Source: Gluconacetobacter takamatsuzukensis
GTDB taxonomy: Bacteria; Pseudomonadota; Alphaproteobacteria; Acetobacterales; Acetobacteraceae
Assembly: GCF_014174275.1 (NCBI RefSeq)
Contig: NZ_JABEQK010000015.1
Location: 17,650-81,649, forward strand
Direction: 5' to 3'
DNA: 64,000 nt
Below the pieces are notes generated by a model, which did not search any database, was not told the origin of the DNA, and saw only the letters and a list, made by a program, of their open reading frames with translations. The position numbers and the translations under genes are program-made. The number at the start of each line of letters is the position of its first letter. The stretch's first letter is position 1. Shown here piece by piece: positions 26,658 through 36,200 of the stretch.

Positions 26658-27107
26658 ATGCTGCTTCGGCGTGACAGGGCCATGATCGCGGTGCTCATCA
26701 TGCTCGACGTCGCCTTCCATGCCGGACGCACCGGCACCGTCAGCGCCGCCGACATCGCCGAGCGCGCCGGCCTGGCCCGACGGGGGATCGAACCGCTGCT
26801 CCAGACCCTGTCGCGCTCCAGCCTGCTGGAAAGCGTGCGCGGGCCGCGCGGCGGCTACCGGCTGGGCCGCCCCCGGCGCGACATCACCGTGGCCGATATC
26901 GTCGAGGTCGCGACCGCCGACGATTCCTCGTCCGACGACGGGCCGATGGGCCAGTTGTTCACCCGCGTCATCGATCCGTGCTGGCAGAAGCTGGACGACA
27001 CGGTATCGGCCCAGTGCCGCAAGCTGACCCTGGACGACCTGGTCCACCGGGCGGAATCCAGCGGCATGCGCCGCCCCCTGGCCGAGCCGATCACCTTTTC
27101 GATCTGA
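26658..27107 (+). CDS. Rrf2-family transcriptional regulator
   Basis: A 149-residue DNA-binding protein. The winged helix-turn-helix covers about 1-75 (VSAADIAERAGLARRGIEPLLQTL and GPRGGYRLGR), followed by the Rrf2 dimerisation helix. It has two cysteines (in DPCWQK and AQCRKL) rather than the three clustered ones of IscR, so an iron-sulfur cluster is doubtful and a CymR-like role is possible. ATG 26658 is preferred, with GGGGAA upstream. An in-frame TTG at 26640 would add six residues. It is divergent from cysK, with a 167-base shared promoter region (26491-26657) that contains an AT-rich stretch around 26525-26560. No clear palindromic operator was seen there. Confidence 0.88.
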   Translation: MLLRRDRAMIAVLIMLDVAFHAGRTGTVSAADIAERAGLARRGIEPLLQTLSRSSLLESVRGPRGGYRLGRPRRDITVADIVEVATADDSSSDDGPMGQLFTRVIDPCWQKLDDTVSAQCRKLTLDDLVHRAESSGMRRPLAEPITFSI

Positions 27108-27112
27108 TTTCT

Positions 27113-27153
27113 CCCCGCCTCATGCGGGGATTGGCGGGGGTCGAACCCCCGCC
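27113..27153. terminator. Tandem hairpins between convergent genes
   Basis: Two hairpins fill the 51-base gap between the Rrf2 gene and the lipoprotein gene on the other strand. One at 27113-27129 pairs CCCCGC with GCGGGG. A stronger one at 27133-27153 has eight-base GGCGGGGG/CCCCCGCC arms and a TCGAA loop (a UUCG-type loop on the minus strand). There is no long T-run. It is probably a bidirectional terminator. Confidence 0.65.
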
Positions 27154-27158
27154 GCCCA

Positions 27159-27707
27159 TCAGGGATGGGTGGTCGTCTTGGCGCGACGCCTGGTCGCGGT
27201 CTTGCTCGTGCTTTTCGCCGCCGCAGGGGCCGGAGTCGGCGCGGTGATCAGCGGGGTCGGCACCACCACGCCCGTCGCATCGACCGTCGCCGTCACATCC
27301 AGCGTATCGCGCGGCTGGCCGGGGCCACGGATCAGCGTCACGCCGAAATGGTCCGGCCCGGCATAGGCCGTGTTGGGCGTGTACATCACATAGGTATGAT
27401 CGTTGTGATTGTACAGAAACGCCTTGCCATGCTCCGGCGCCGGCGAAACGCCGAACGAGGCATAGGCATGCTCCCCGCCCTGCTGGACCAGCACGACGCA
27501 GTTGCCGTCGTCGCTGCGCACCGCCATCGTCGTGGTCTTTTGGGCCGGCCCGGCCGACTTGACGGGGCCGACCTGGCAGACCGCCGAACGCTTCAGGTAG
27601 CCGAACGGGTCGGGCGGACCCGAGACCTGGAGCACAGGCTTGTTTTGACATCCGGCCAGCACGGCAGACGCCGCCACCAGAATTGCAGAAGACAGTCGCA
27701 CGCGCAC
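27159..27707 (-). CDS. Hypothetical lipoprotein
   Basis: A 182-residue predicted lipoprotein. The signal peptide ends in a lipobox (VLAGCQN), with the lipidated Cys at about residue 20. The mature part has a beta-rich region with YNHNDHTYVMYTPNTAYAGPDHFGV, which resembles the Ig-like or cadherin-like TPNxxYxGxDxF motif seen in surface proteins. The C-terminal tail is Ala/Pro/Thr/Lys-rich and basic. The GTG start at 27707 has GGAG eight bases upstream. It has no operon partner. The TPNTAYAGPDHFGV match suggests an extracellular beta-sandwich. The specific role is unknown. Confidence 0.75.
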   Translation of the reverse strand: MRVRLSSAILVAASAVLAGCQNKPVLQVSGPPDPFGYLKRSAVCQVGPVKSAGPAQKTTTMAVRSDDGNCVVLVQQGGEHAYASFGVSPAPEHGKAFLYNHNDHTYVMYTPNTAYAGPDHFGVTLIRGPGQPRDTLDVTATVDATGVVVPTPLITAPTPAPAAAKSTSKTATRRRAKTTTHP

Positions 27708-28023
27708 TCGTCAACTCCGCTCGCTCAAGAAACCGGCACGCTCCAGACGCGGCCGCGAATCGTCCGGCAACGCGCCAGGGCGCGACCGGGATGCACATAA
27801 AGACCCTACCCGATCCCCACGGATCGGCAATCTACGGATGGCCAGGGGCGGCAGAACGCGCCATGGTGCGACGGTCGGTCATGGCCCCAAAATTTGATTG
27901 CCAACACTCTGGTCAGGGTTATGCTGCCATTATAGAACGCTAGCAAGCCCAGTTCACATGCCGGTTCATGTCATCGACCACGACCCGGCGCAGCTTTCCG
28001 GTCGGTCGGGAGAAACCCCTATC
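27708..28023. other. Intergenic region between divergent lipoprotein and secreted-protein genes
   Basis: This 316-base stretch holds no convincing gene. It must contain the promoters of the leftward lipoprotein and the rightward secreted protein. The AT-richer part around 27885-27945 is the best place for the rightward promoter, but I could not assign clear -35/-10 boxes. Confidence 0.5.
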
Positions 28024-28566
28024 ATGACGTTTCCCATTTGGCGCGCCACGGTCGCCGGCCTGGCCCTGGCCGGCCTGCTGAACGGCCAGGCCGCATTCGC
28101 CGCCAGCGCCTGCACCTCCTCGCCTGCGCACGAGGCCTTCGACGTGCAGGGCCTGAAGAGCGAACTGATGGTGACGGCCCTGTCGTGCAACATGCAGGAC
28201 CGCTACAACGCCTTCGTCGAACGCTTCCGCCCCCGCCTGCTGGACGAGGAAGGGACGCTCAACGCCTATTTCCGCACCACCTACGGCCGCGGCGCCCAGC
28301 GCGAGCATGACGACTACATCACCCAGCTCGCCAACGTGCAGTCCGAACGCGGGCTGAAGGCCGGCACCGCCTTCTGCAACCAGCGCGCGGCGATGTTCGA
28401 CGAGGTCGCGGTGCTGGAAAGCGCGCAGGACCTGGCGCACTACGCCCAGGCCAAGGACATCATCCAGCCCGCGTCGTACGAGACCTGCGCAGCACCCGAA
28501 CGCGTGCTGCATACCGAGGTCCGCAGCCGCTCGCGCGCCCGCGCCGCCCGCACCACCCGCAGCTGA
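28024..28566 (+). CDS. Hypothetical secreted protein
   Basis: A 180-residue protein with a clear signal peptide (about 1-27, LALAGLLNGQAAFA-AS). Five cysteines occur in the mature part (ACTS, LSCNM, AFCNQ and ETCAAP among them), which suggests disulfides in the periplasm. The middle is helical with an acidic/basic pattern, and the C-terminus is a short Arg-rich tail. Similar small secreted proteins (S-x-ELMVTALSCNMQDRYN type) are annotated as hypothetical in acetic acid bacteria. No function can be assigned. ATG 28024 is chosen because it begins the signal peptide, although its ribosome site (GGGAG) is somewhat distant. It precedes parE by 85 bases. Confidence 0.75.
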   Translation: MTFPIWRATVAGLALAGLLNGQAAFAASACTSSPAHEAFDVQGLKSELMVTALSCNMQDRYNAFVERFRPRLLDEEGTLNAYFRTTYGRGAQREHDDYITQLANVQSERGLKAGTAFCNQRAAMFDEVAVLESAQDLAHYAQAKDIIQPASYETCAAPERVLHTEVRSRSRARAARTTRS

Positions 28567-28651
28567 CGCGCGGCACCTGCCGGGCATGGCGCGCGACCCC
28601 GCTCACGCGCCTGCTTGACAGGGAACAGGGGCGCGGAACAAAGAACAGTCC

Positions 28652-30682
28652 ATGAACGACGATCTCTTTTCCGCGCCGCGCCCGAAGCGGGGGCCCCGCC
28701 CCCGCCCGACCGAGGCCGCCGCGCCGGCTCCGGCCAACGCGGCCGAGGCGTACGACGCCAGCGCCATCGAGGTGCTGGAGGGGCTGGAGCCCGTACGGCG
28801 CCGCCCCGGCATGTATATCGGCGGAACGGACGAGGCCGCGTATCATCACCTGGCCGCCGAAATCCTGGACAATGCGATGGACGAGGCGGTGGCCGGCCAC
28901 GCCACCACCATCGATGTCGCGCTCGACGAAGGCGACTGGCTGACCATCCGCGACAACGGGCGCGGCATTCCGGTCGACCCGCACCCCAAGTTCAAGGATC
29001 GCTCGGCCCTGGAAGTCATCCTGACCACGCTGCACGCGGGCGGGAAATTCTCTGGCAAGGCCTATGCGACATCGGGCGGCCTGCACGGCGTGGGCTCGTC
29101 GGTGGTCAACGCCCTGGCCGCGCGGATGGAGGTCGAGGTCGCGCGCGACCGCACCCTGTGGCGCCAGGCCTACGAACGCGGCCATCCGGTCACGACGCTG
29201 GAAAAGGTGGGTCCCACCCAGAACCGGCGCGGCACCCAGATCCGCTTCACCCCCGATCCGCAGATCTTCGGCCGCCTCCATTTCTCCCCGGCACGCCTGT
29301 ACAAGCTCTGCCGGTCCAAGGCCTATCTCTATCGCGGCGTGACCATCCGCTGGGCCTGCGACCCGGCGCTGATCCGCGACGGCGACATCCCCGCCGAGGC
29401 CGTGCTGCATTTCCCCGGCGGCGTGGCCGACAGCCTGCGCGACGAGCTGGGCACCGCCGCCCTGCTGGCCGAAATGTGGCACGGCGACGCCGACCTGCCC
29501 GTGGGGCCCGACGGCGCCGAAACCGGGCGGATGGAATGGGCGGTGGCGTTCCTCGAATCCGGGTCGTCCAGCCTCGCCTCCTACTGCAACACCATCCCCA
29601 CCCCGCAGGGCGGCACCCACGAATCCGGATTCCGCACCGCCCTGCTCAAGGGCTTCCGCGCGTGGGGCGAGCAGCGGTCGAACCGCCGCGCCTCGGCGAT
29701 TGCGGCCGACGACATCATGGGCATCATCGCCGCCAAACTGTCGGTCTTCATCCGCGATCCGCAGTTCCAGGGCCAGACCAAGGAAAAGCTGACCTCGCCC
29801 GAGGCCGGCCGCCTGGTCGAGACCGCGCTGCGCGACCGGTTCGAACAATGGCTGGCCGGCCATCCGGCGCAGGCCGACAATCTGCTGGCCTTCATCATCG
29901 AACGCGCCGAGGAACGGCTGCGCCGCAAGGACCTGAAGGACACCCCGCGCAAGAGCGCCACGCGGCGCCTCCGCCTGCCGGGCAAGCTGACCGACTGCAC
30001 GCGCGAAAACGCGGCCGAGACCGAGATCTTCCTGGTCGAGGGCGATTCCGCCGGCGGCTCGGCCAAGCAGGCCCGCAACCGCGAAACCCAGGCCGTCCTG
30101 CCCCTGCGCGGCAAGATCCTGAACGTCGCCAGCGCCTCGACCGAGAAGCTGCGCGCCAACCAGGAACTGCGCGATCTGGTCGAGGCCCTGGGCTGCGGCA
30201 TCGGCGACCGGTTCGATGCCACGCGCCTGCGCTACGGCCGCGTCATCATCATGACCGACGCCGACGTCGACGGCGCGCATATCGCCTCGCTGCTGATGAC
30301 CTTCTTCTACCGCGAACTGCCCGAGCTGATCCGCCGGGGCCATATCTACCTGGCACAGCCTCCGCTCTACCGCCTGACCCAGGGCGGCCGGACGGTCTAT
30401 GCGATGGACGATGCCGACCGCGAGCGGAAGCTGAAATCCGATTTCAAGCCCAACGCCAAGGTCGAGATCTCGCGCTTCAAGGGCCTGGGCGAAATGCCGC
30501 CGGGCGACCTGAAGCAGACGACGATGGACCCCAAGAAGCGCACGCTGCTGCAGGTCGTCACCCGGCCCGAAGACCGCGCGCTGACCAGCGACCGCGTCGA
30601 ACAGCTGATGGGCCGCAAGGCGGAATCGCGCTTCCAGTTCATCCAGGAACATGCCCGCCTGGTCGAAGAACTGGACGTCTGA
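28652..30682 (+). CDS. parE: DNA topoisomerase IV subunit B
   Basis: The ATPase subunit of topoisomerase IV, which unlinks daughter chromosomes with ParC. The 676-residue protein has a GHKL ATPase domain (EILDNAMDEAV, DNGRGIPVD and GGLHGVGSSVVNAL within the first ~160 residues), a transducer domain and a C-terminal Toprim domain. EGDSAGGSAKQARNRETQ lies near 466, and TDADVDGAHIASLL and KGLGEMP follow. The sequence context (RRRPGMYIGGTDE, short QAVLPLRGKILNV segment) points to ParE rather than GyrB, which would be longer. A Pro/Arg-rich N-terminal extension of about 35 residues precedes the core. Confidence 0.94.
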   Translation: MNDDLFSAPRPKRGPRPRPTEAAAPAPANAAEAYDASAIEVLEGLEPVRRRPGMYIGGTDEAAYHHLAAEILDNAMDEAVAGHATTIDVALDEGDWLTIRDNGRGIPVDPHPKFKDRSALEVILTTLHAGGKFSGKAYATSGGLHGVGSSVVNALAARMEVEVARDRTLWRQAYERGHPVTTLEKVGPTQNRRGTQIRFTPDPQIFGRLHFSPARLYKLCRSKAYLYRGVTIRWACDPALIRDGDIPAEAVLHFPGGVADSLRDELGTAALLAEMWHGDADLPVGPDGAETGRMEWAVAFLESGSSSLASYCNTIPTPQGGTHESGFRTALLKGFRAWGEQRSNRRASAIAADDIMGIIAAKLSVFIRDPQFQGQTKEKLTSPEAGRLVETALRDRFEQWLAGHPAQADNLLAFIIERAEERLRRKDLKDTPRKSATRRLRLPGKLTDCTRENAAETEIFLVEGDSAGGSAKQARNRETQAVLPLRGKILNVASASTEKLRANQELRDLVEALGCGIGDRFDATRLRYGRVIIMTDADVDGAHIASLLMTFFYRELPELIRRGHIYLAQPPLYRLTQGGRTVYAMDDADRERKLKSDFKPNAKVEISRFKGLGEMPPGDLKQTTMDPKKRTLLQVVTRPEDRALTSDRVEQLMGRKAESRFQFIQEHARLVEELDV

Positions 30683-30725
30683 CCCCCTTGCCCGCCCCGA
30701 TGCCCCCCACCCCCATGGGCAACCG

Positions 30726-31646
30726 ATGAGCACGGCCGCCCATCCCACGGCGGCCGACGAACAGCAGCACGATCCGCTGGCCGGCATGCTGCTGGTCGTG
30801 GGCGGCATGGTCTCGTTCCAGGTGGGCGGCTCGTTCGCCAAGCTGCTGTTTCCCGTCTTCGGGCCGCTGGGCACGGTCAGCCTGCGCCTGTGGATCGCCG
30901 CCATCGTGCTCGGCCTCCTGGTCCGCCCGTGGCGCGCGGCACCCGACCGGGCCACCCTCAGGCTGGTCCTGTGGTACGGCGCCTCGATCGGGGTGATGAA
31001 CCTTGCCTTCTACCTGTCGCTGGACCGCCTGCCGCTGGGCGTGGCGGTGGTGGTCGAATTCCTGGGGCCGCTGACCCTGTCCCTGTCGGGCGCCCGCCGC
31101 GCGCGCGAACTGCTGCTGTTTCCCGTCATCGTCGGGGGGCTGTACCTGCTGCTGCGCCCCGGCGCGGCCTTGGCCGGCCGCCCGCTCGACCTGCTGGGCG
31201 TGGCCTACGGGCTGATGGCCGCGGCAGCCTGGGCCGCCTATATCGTGGCCGGCGGCCGGGTCAGCCGGCGCATCGACGCGGCGCGCGCCACCGCACTTGG
31301 CCAGGCCGTGGGCGCCGTGCTGGTCACGCCGCTGATGGCGGCCACCCTGCCCGTCGCCGCCGCCCATCCCCATGCCGCCCTGCTGGCCTGCTTCGTCGCC
31401 ATCCTCTCCTCTGCCCTGCCCTACACGCTGGAAATGCTGGCCATGAAGCGCCTGCACCCCCGCCAGTTCGGCATCCTCACCAGCCTCGACCCGGCCGTGG
31501 CCGCCATCATCGGCCTGCTGCTGCTGGGCGAACATCTGGCCCCCGCGCAATGGGCGGGAATCCTGTGCATCGTGCTCAGTTCGATCGCCGGCGTGCTGCT
31601 CCAGCGGCCGGGCCTTGAAGTCCCGGCGGCACTGCCCGAGGGCTGA
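30726..31646 (+). CDS. EamA/DMT-family exporter (RhtA-like)
   Basis: An inner-membrane protein of 306 residues with ten predicted helices arranged as two EamA repeats (about 20-145 and 165-295). It includes the conserved VEFLGPL segment and the second-repeat SSALPYTLEMLAMKRL and SLDPAVAAIIGLLLLGE motifs. These features are typical of RhtA, the threonine/homoserine exporter. The cytoplasmic N-terminus is hydrophilic. It follows parE by 43 bases on the same strand and may be co-transcribed. The exact substrate is inferred only from family resemblance. Confidence 0.88.
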   Translation: MSTAAHPTAADEQQHDPLAGMLLVVGGMVSFQVGGSFAKLLFPVFGPLGTVSLRLWIAAIVLGLLVRPWRAAPDRATLRLVLWYGASIGVMNLAFYLSLDRLPLGVAVVVEFLGPLTLSLSGARRARELLLFPVIVGGLYLLLRPGAALAGRPLDLLGVAYGLMAAAAWAAYIVAGGRVSRRIDAARATALGQAVGAVLVTPLMAATLPVAAAHPHAALLACFVAILSSALPYTLEMLAMKRLHPRQFGILTSLDPAVAAIIGLLLLGEHLAPAQWAGILCIVLSSIAGVLLQRPGLEVPAALPEG

Positions 31647-31652
31647 GAGAGA

Positions 31653-31695
31653 CAAGGGCTTTGCCCTTGACCCACCAAAGGGCATAGCCCTTTGG
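31653..31695. repeat. Two abutting perfect hairpins (REP-like element)
   Basis: Hairpin one is CAAGGGC-TTT-GCCCTTG at 31653-31669. Hairpin two is CCAAAGGGC-ATA-GCCCTTTGG at 31675-31695. Five bases separate them. The element lies six bases after the EamA stop. It has no T-run. Similar AAGGGC/GCCCTT hairpin pairs are, from memory, frequent between genes in acetic acid bacteria. It could stabilise the 3' end or terminate transcription. Confidence 0.7.
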
Positions 31696-31791
31696 AAACC
31701 CATTCGTTATCAGATCGTTGGGCGTCGGCACTCCTCACTGCGCCGGGATCGCGATAGGGTCGCAACGATCGGACAGCGAGGGGAGCGAGAC

Positions 31792-32727
31792 ATGACGGAC
31801 CGCCTGGTCTTCTACAGCCGGATGGACAATCCCGAGCCCTGGCGCGCCGCCCTGCGCACGGCCTTGCCCGACCTGGCATTCGACCTGGCCGACTTCGTCA
31901 CCGACCCCACCGGGATACGCTACGCCCTGGTCTGGAACGCACCGCAGGGCTTCTTCGCCCGCTTCCCCGACCTGCAGATGATCGTCAGCCTCGGCGCCGG
32001 GGTGGACGCGCTGGTGGCGCGCGACGACCTGCCCCCCGGCGTGGTCATCACGCGACTGCAAGACCCGATGATGTCGCGGATGATGGCCAGCTACGTCCTG
32101 TTCGCCACCCTGCGCATGGCCCGCGACATTCCGGCGTTCGAGGCCGCGCAACGCCAGCGTCGCTGGACCTTCGTCGAACCCCGCCCCCTCTCGCACACCC
32201 GCGTCGGCATCATGGGGCTGGGCGAGTTGGGACTGTTCGCGGCACGCGAATGCGCGCGCCAGGGCTTCACGGTCAGCGGCTGGTCGCGCAGCCCGAAATC
32301 GGAACCCGGCATCGCCTGCCATGCCGGAATGGACAGCCTGCCCGCCTTCCTGGCCGGATGCGACATCCTGGTCTGCATGCTGCCCCAGACGCCGCAGACC
32401 GTCGGCCTGCTGAACGCCGAGCGCCTGGCAATGCTGCCGCAGGGCGCAGGCTTCATCAACGTCGCCCGCGGCGCCATCGTCGATCAGCAGGCCCTGCTCG
32501 CCGCCCTGCGCTCGGGCCGGATCGGCCAGGCCACGCTGGATGTCTGCACCCCCGAACCCCTGCCAGATGACCACCCGCTCTGGACCCTGGACAATGTGCT
32601 GATCACACCGCACGTCGCCTCGGTCGCCCTTCCGGACTCCGCCGCGCCACAGGTGGCCGAAAATATCCGCCGCCTGCGTGCCGGCCTGCCCGCGCACGAT
32701 CCCGTCGACATCGCACGCGGCTACTGA
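31792..32727 (+). CDS. Glyoxylate/hydroxypyruvate reductase A-like D-2-hydroxyacid dehydrogenase
   Basis: A 311-residue NAD(P)-dependent reductase of the GhrA branch. The nucleotide-binding motif is VGIMGLGELGLFAA near 138-151. NVARGAIVDQQAL carries the catalytic Arg, DVCTPEPLPDDHPLW the Glu, and LITPHVAS the catalytic His. It should reduce glyoxylate or hydroxypyruvate in the cytoplasm. It differs from the enzyme at 1034-2008, which belongs to another branch. ATG 31792 has a GGGGAG ribosome site. It stands alone after the double-hairpin element and is followed by more than 500 non-coding bases. Confidence 0.92.
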   Translation: MTDRLVFYSRMDNPEPWRAALRTALPDLAFDLADFVTDPTGIRYALVWNAPQGFFARFPDLQMIVSLGAGVDALVARDDLPPGVVITRLQDPMMSRMMASYVLFATLRMARDIPAFEAAQRQRRWTFVEPRPLSHTRVGIMGLGELGLFAARECARQGFTVSGWSRSPKSEPGIACHAGMDSLPAFLAGCDILVCMLPQTPQTVGLLNAERLAMLPQGAGFINVARGAIVDQQALLAALRSGRIGQATLDVCTPEPLPDDHPLWTLDNVLITPHVASVALPDSAAPQVAENIRRLRAGLPAHDPVDIARGY

Positions 32728-33253
32728 GCAGGCCGCAAGGGCGTCGCGGCACCCGTCCGCCACGGGCCTGTGGCATTCACAGCACAGGCCCGTGGCGGCC
32801 ATGAAGATCGAAAAAAAAGCCACCCTTTTTTCAATAAAAATTCGTTCACAAATTTCCCTGACAGTTCAATTAGATTTCTAAAATTTTAATCTTCCGCATT
32901 TCGCCGGGTGCAGACCTGCGTCTGCCGCCGGGCATCCATGTTGCAGATGGGCAACATAATGCAAGAAATCCGTAACAGGCAGTCCACGGGCGGTCGACAG
33001 GTCCGTTCCGATCATGTGTAATTTTTATTAACGCGCCGTAACAGGGCAATGACACATGCAACAGGGAGCCCTACGCGACATCGCAATCACCGGAAATCCG
33101 GAACGAGATGGGACGTGGCCGACCGTCGAATCCGACAGGATCTTTACGATTCTGACAGATTCTTCGGTCGAAATGCCTGGCATGGCCCTTGGCGCCGAAT
33201 TCTTGTCGAGACACTAGCTTACAAATCTTCACGTCAATCTCCTGGAGAAATTC
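32728..33253. other. Regulatory intergenic region upstream of TonB receptor
   Basis: 526 bases without a convincing gene. An AT-rich block (about 32805-32895) is followed by the palindrome at 32938-32957 and about 90 bases that are partly conserved upstream of the second paralogous receptor (for example GAAAT(C/T)CGT(A/T)ACA and GTCGACAG). The last 20 bases before the receptor contain the ribosome site CTGGAGAAATTC, which is identical in both paralogues. Confidence 0.6.
32938..32957. promoter_or_regulatory. Palindromic operator ATGTTGC-N6-GCAACAT, copy 1
   Basis: A perfect inverted repeat with seven-base arms and the spacer AGATGG, 297 bases upstream of the TonB receptor start. The same arms with a different spacer occur at 39718-39737 upstream of the paralogous receptor. 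Conserved arms with a variable spacer are what a dimeric repressor or activator site looks like. The regulator is not identified. Confidence 0.65.
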
Positions 33254-36200
33254 ATGGGCGATCGCCAGATAAAGCCGACGACCGCACGAACACTTCGCCG
33301 AAAGAACGTTCTTCTTCTCGCCTTCACGGCCATGAGCGGGGTGATGTACTCCTCCGCTTTCGCCCAGACGGCGGAAACGGCGACCCACACAACCCGCAAG
33401 CCCCATGTCCGGACGACCAAATCGGCCAAGGCCGTGAAGGCGACCCCGGTCACGGCAGCGCCGGCCGCGGCGGCTCCTGCCGTCGTCGCGCCGGTCGTGG
33501 CCCCGGCAAGCCGCAACGCTTCGGTGCTCTCGGCCGCGGCCGCCGCGCCGGAAGCCCCGTCGCAGGCCGAGTCGATCATGGTCACGGGCTCGCTGTTCCG
33601 CGACCCGAACACGACCAGCGCCTCGCCGATCACGCACATCACGGCGAAAGACCTCCAGCAGCGCGGCATCAAGACGGTGACCGACGCCCTGCAGCTTCTG
33701 TCGTCGAACGGCGCGGGCAACCTGACCAACGCCTGGTCGGCCGGCGGTGGCTTCGCGGCCGGTGCCTCGGCGCCGTCGCTGCGCGGCCTCAGCACCGACT
33801 CGACCCTGGTGCTGATGGACGGCCAGCGCCTGTCCTACTACCCGCTGGCGGATGACGGCGAGCGCAACTTCGTCGACACCAACTGGATGCCGCAATCCAT
33901 CATGCAGTCGGTCGACGTCATGCAGGATGGCGGCTCGGCCACCTACGGCGCCGACGCGGTCGCGGGCGTGGTCAACATGATCACCCGCAAGGAAATCCAG
34001 GGCTTCGAAGGCAATGCCGAAGGCGGCCTGACCCAGCGCGGCGATGCCGGCCACCAGCGCCTCTACGCCACCTACGGCCATGGCGACCTGGCGCGTGACG
34101 GCTACAATTTCTACGTCAACTCGGAATACCAGCAGGACGATCCGCTCTATTATCGTCAGCTCGGCTATCCGTACAAGAGCGGCGACCTGACCGGTATCGG
34201 CGGTACCAACGGCAACGACAACATCCAGTCGGGCAGTTCGATTGCCAATTTCACCCCGTCGACGGTGGCGATCGCCCGTCCGGTCGACGGCTCGGGCACG
34301 GCAACAGGTCCGTGGCAGCTGCTGAATCAGTCGGCCGGATGCAACAGCCTGGGCGGCATCGTGGCGACCGGGACGGTCTCCGGCACACCTGGCGTCAGCC
34401 AGGCCTGCACCATGAACTCGCAGAAGTTCGCCCAGGTCGCCCCCGACCTGCGCCGCGTCAGCGCAACCGCGCACTTCACCGCGAACGTGACCGAGCGTTC
34501 ACAGCTGGTCGCGATGTTCACGTGGTCGCAGGCCCGTTCGATCATCACCGGCACGCCGTACGGCACCTATGGCGGTTCGTCCTATACCCAGGCCGACCTC
34601 GCGACGGCGCAGAACACCTATGAGCCGGTCTACCTGGCAAACGGGTCGCTGAATCCCAACAACCCGTACGCGGCCCAGGGCGAGGAAGCGCAGATCGCCT
34701 CCCGTTTCAGCGATCTGCTCCCGACGACGACCGAGACCAGCCAGAACTTCCGCGGCTCGGTCCGTTATTCCGGCTGGGCACCGTCCAACTGGGGTTCCGA
34801 CTGGAACTACGACGTCAATTTCGTCGGCATGAACACGCTGCTGAACCAGACGATCACGGGCGTGCCGACGATCAACGGTATCGAGAACGCGATCAGCAGC
34901 GGCAGCTACAATTTCGTCGATCCGTCGCAGAACTCGCAGGCGGTCCTGAATTCGATCGCACCGCGCAACGTGATGAACGCGCGGACGCAGGAATATTCGG
35001 GCGAAATGTCGGCCAGCAAGGGCCTGTTCCGCCTGCCGGGCGGCATGGCCAAGCTGGCGATCGGCGGCAACATCCGTTATGAAGCGCTGAACGATCCCAA
35101 CGCCAACCCGCTGAACCCCGACGACCCGGGCGCGCAGTACACCAGCTACATCAACCCGGTGAACGCGCGGGGCAGCCGCTGGGTCGAATCCGGCTTCTTC
35201 GAGGTCAATCTTCCGTTCGTGAAGATGCTGAACGTCGACGTCTCGGGCCGTTACGACAACTACTCCGAAGGCTTCAGCCACTTCTCGCCGAAGGTCGGCG
35301 TGCAGTTCAAGCCGGTCGACAAATTCACCCTGCGCGGCACCTTCTCGAACGGCTTCCGCGTTCCCAGCTTCGCTGAAACCGGCGGGTCGAATATCGGCTA
35401 CACCCCCTACACGCCCACGAACGCCGCCTTCATCAACCAGCATCTCAACGCGGACGGCACGAAGGACAATTACGCGCAGAACTACTATCTGGGCGTGAAC
35501 ACCTCGGGCAATCCGGACCTGAAGCCGGAAACCTCGGTCAACTTCTCCGGCGGCCCGATCTTCCGCCCGACCAAGTGGCTGACCCTGAGCGCGGACTATT
35601 ATTACATTCGCAAGAACCACTACATCGCGCCGAACCCGGTGCAGTATGATGTCGTGGCCGAGGATTATCTGTCCGGCGCGGCTCTTCCCGCCGGCGTGAC
35701 GGTCACGCCGAGCCCGGCCGATCCGCTGCATCCCAACGCGCAGCCCAGCCCCGGCATCATCAACCTGGGTTACGTCAACACCAACAAGCTGGTCACCGAC
35801 GGTTTCGACCTGTCGATCGAAATCAATACCCAACTGCCGGGCTTCCTGCATGAGGTGCATTGGTACAGCAAGGGCAACGCGACCTTTGTCGACAAGATGA
35901 ACCTGACCAACCCGGACGGTTCGGTGTACCGTTATGCCGGAACCCTGGGTCCGTACCTGGCGGTTTCCGCGTCGGGCACGCCGAAGTGGCGCGCCAACTG
36001 GTCCAACACCTTCTCCTGGAAGAAGCTGTCGGTTACCCCGACCGTCTATTACACCAGCGGCTACAAGACGACGGCCGAGGATTACACGGGCTCCGGCACG
36101 GCCAACAATTGCGCCGACGCCCAGCTCTCCAGCTCGTTCGTCCCGACGGGCCAGTGCAAGGTCAAAGGCTGGTGGGATGTCGACCTGACGGTCAACTACC

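Noticed and set aside
27133..27153. Hairpin with GGTTCGA-like loop resembling a tRNA T-arm
   Set aside because: The stem is eight base pairs with a short loop, and no acceptor, D-arm or anticodon arm is present. A terminator explains it better.
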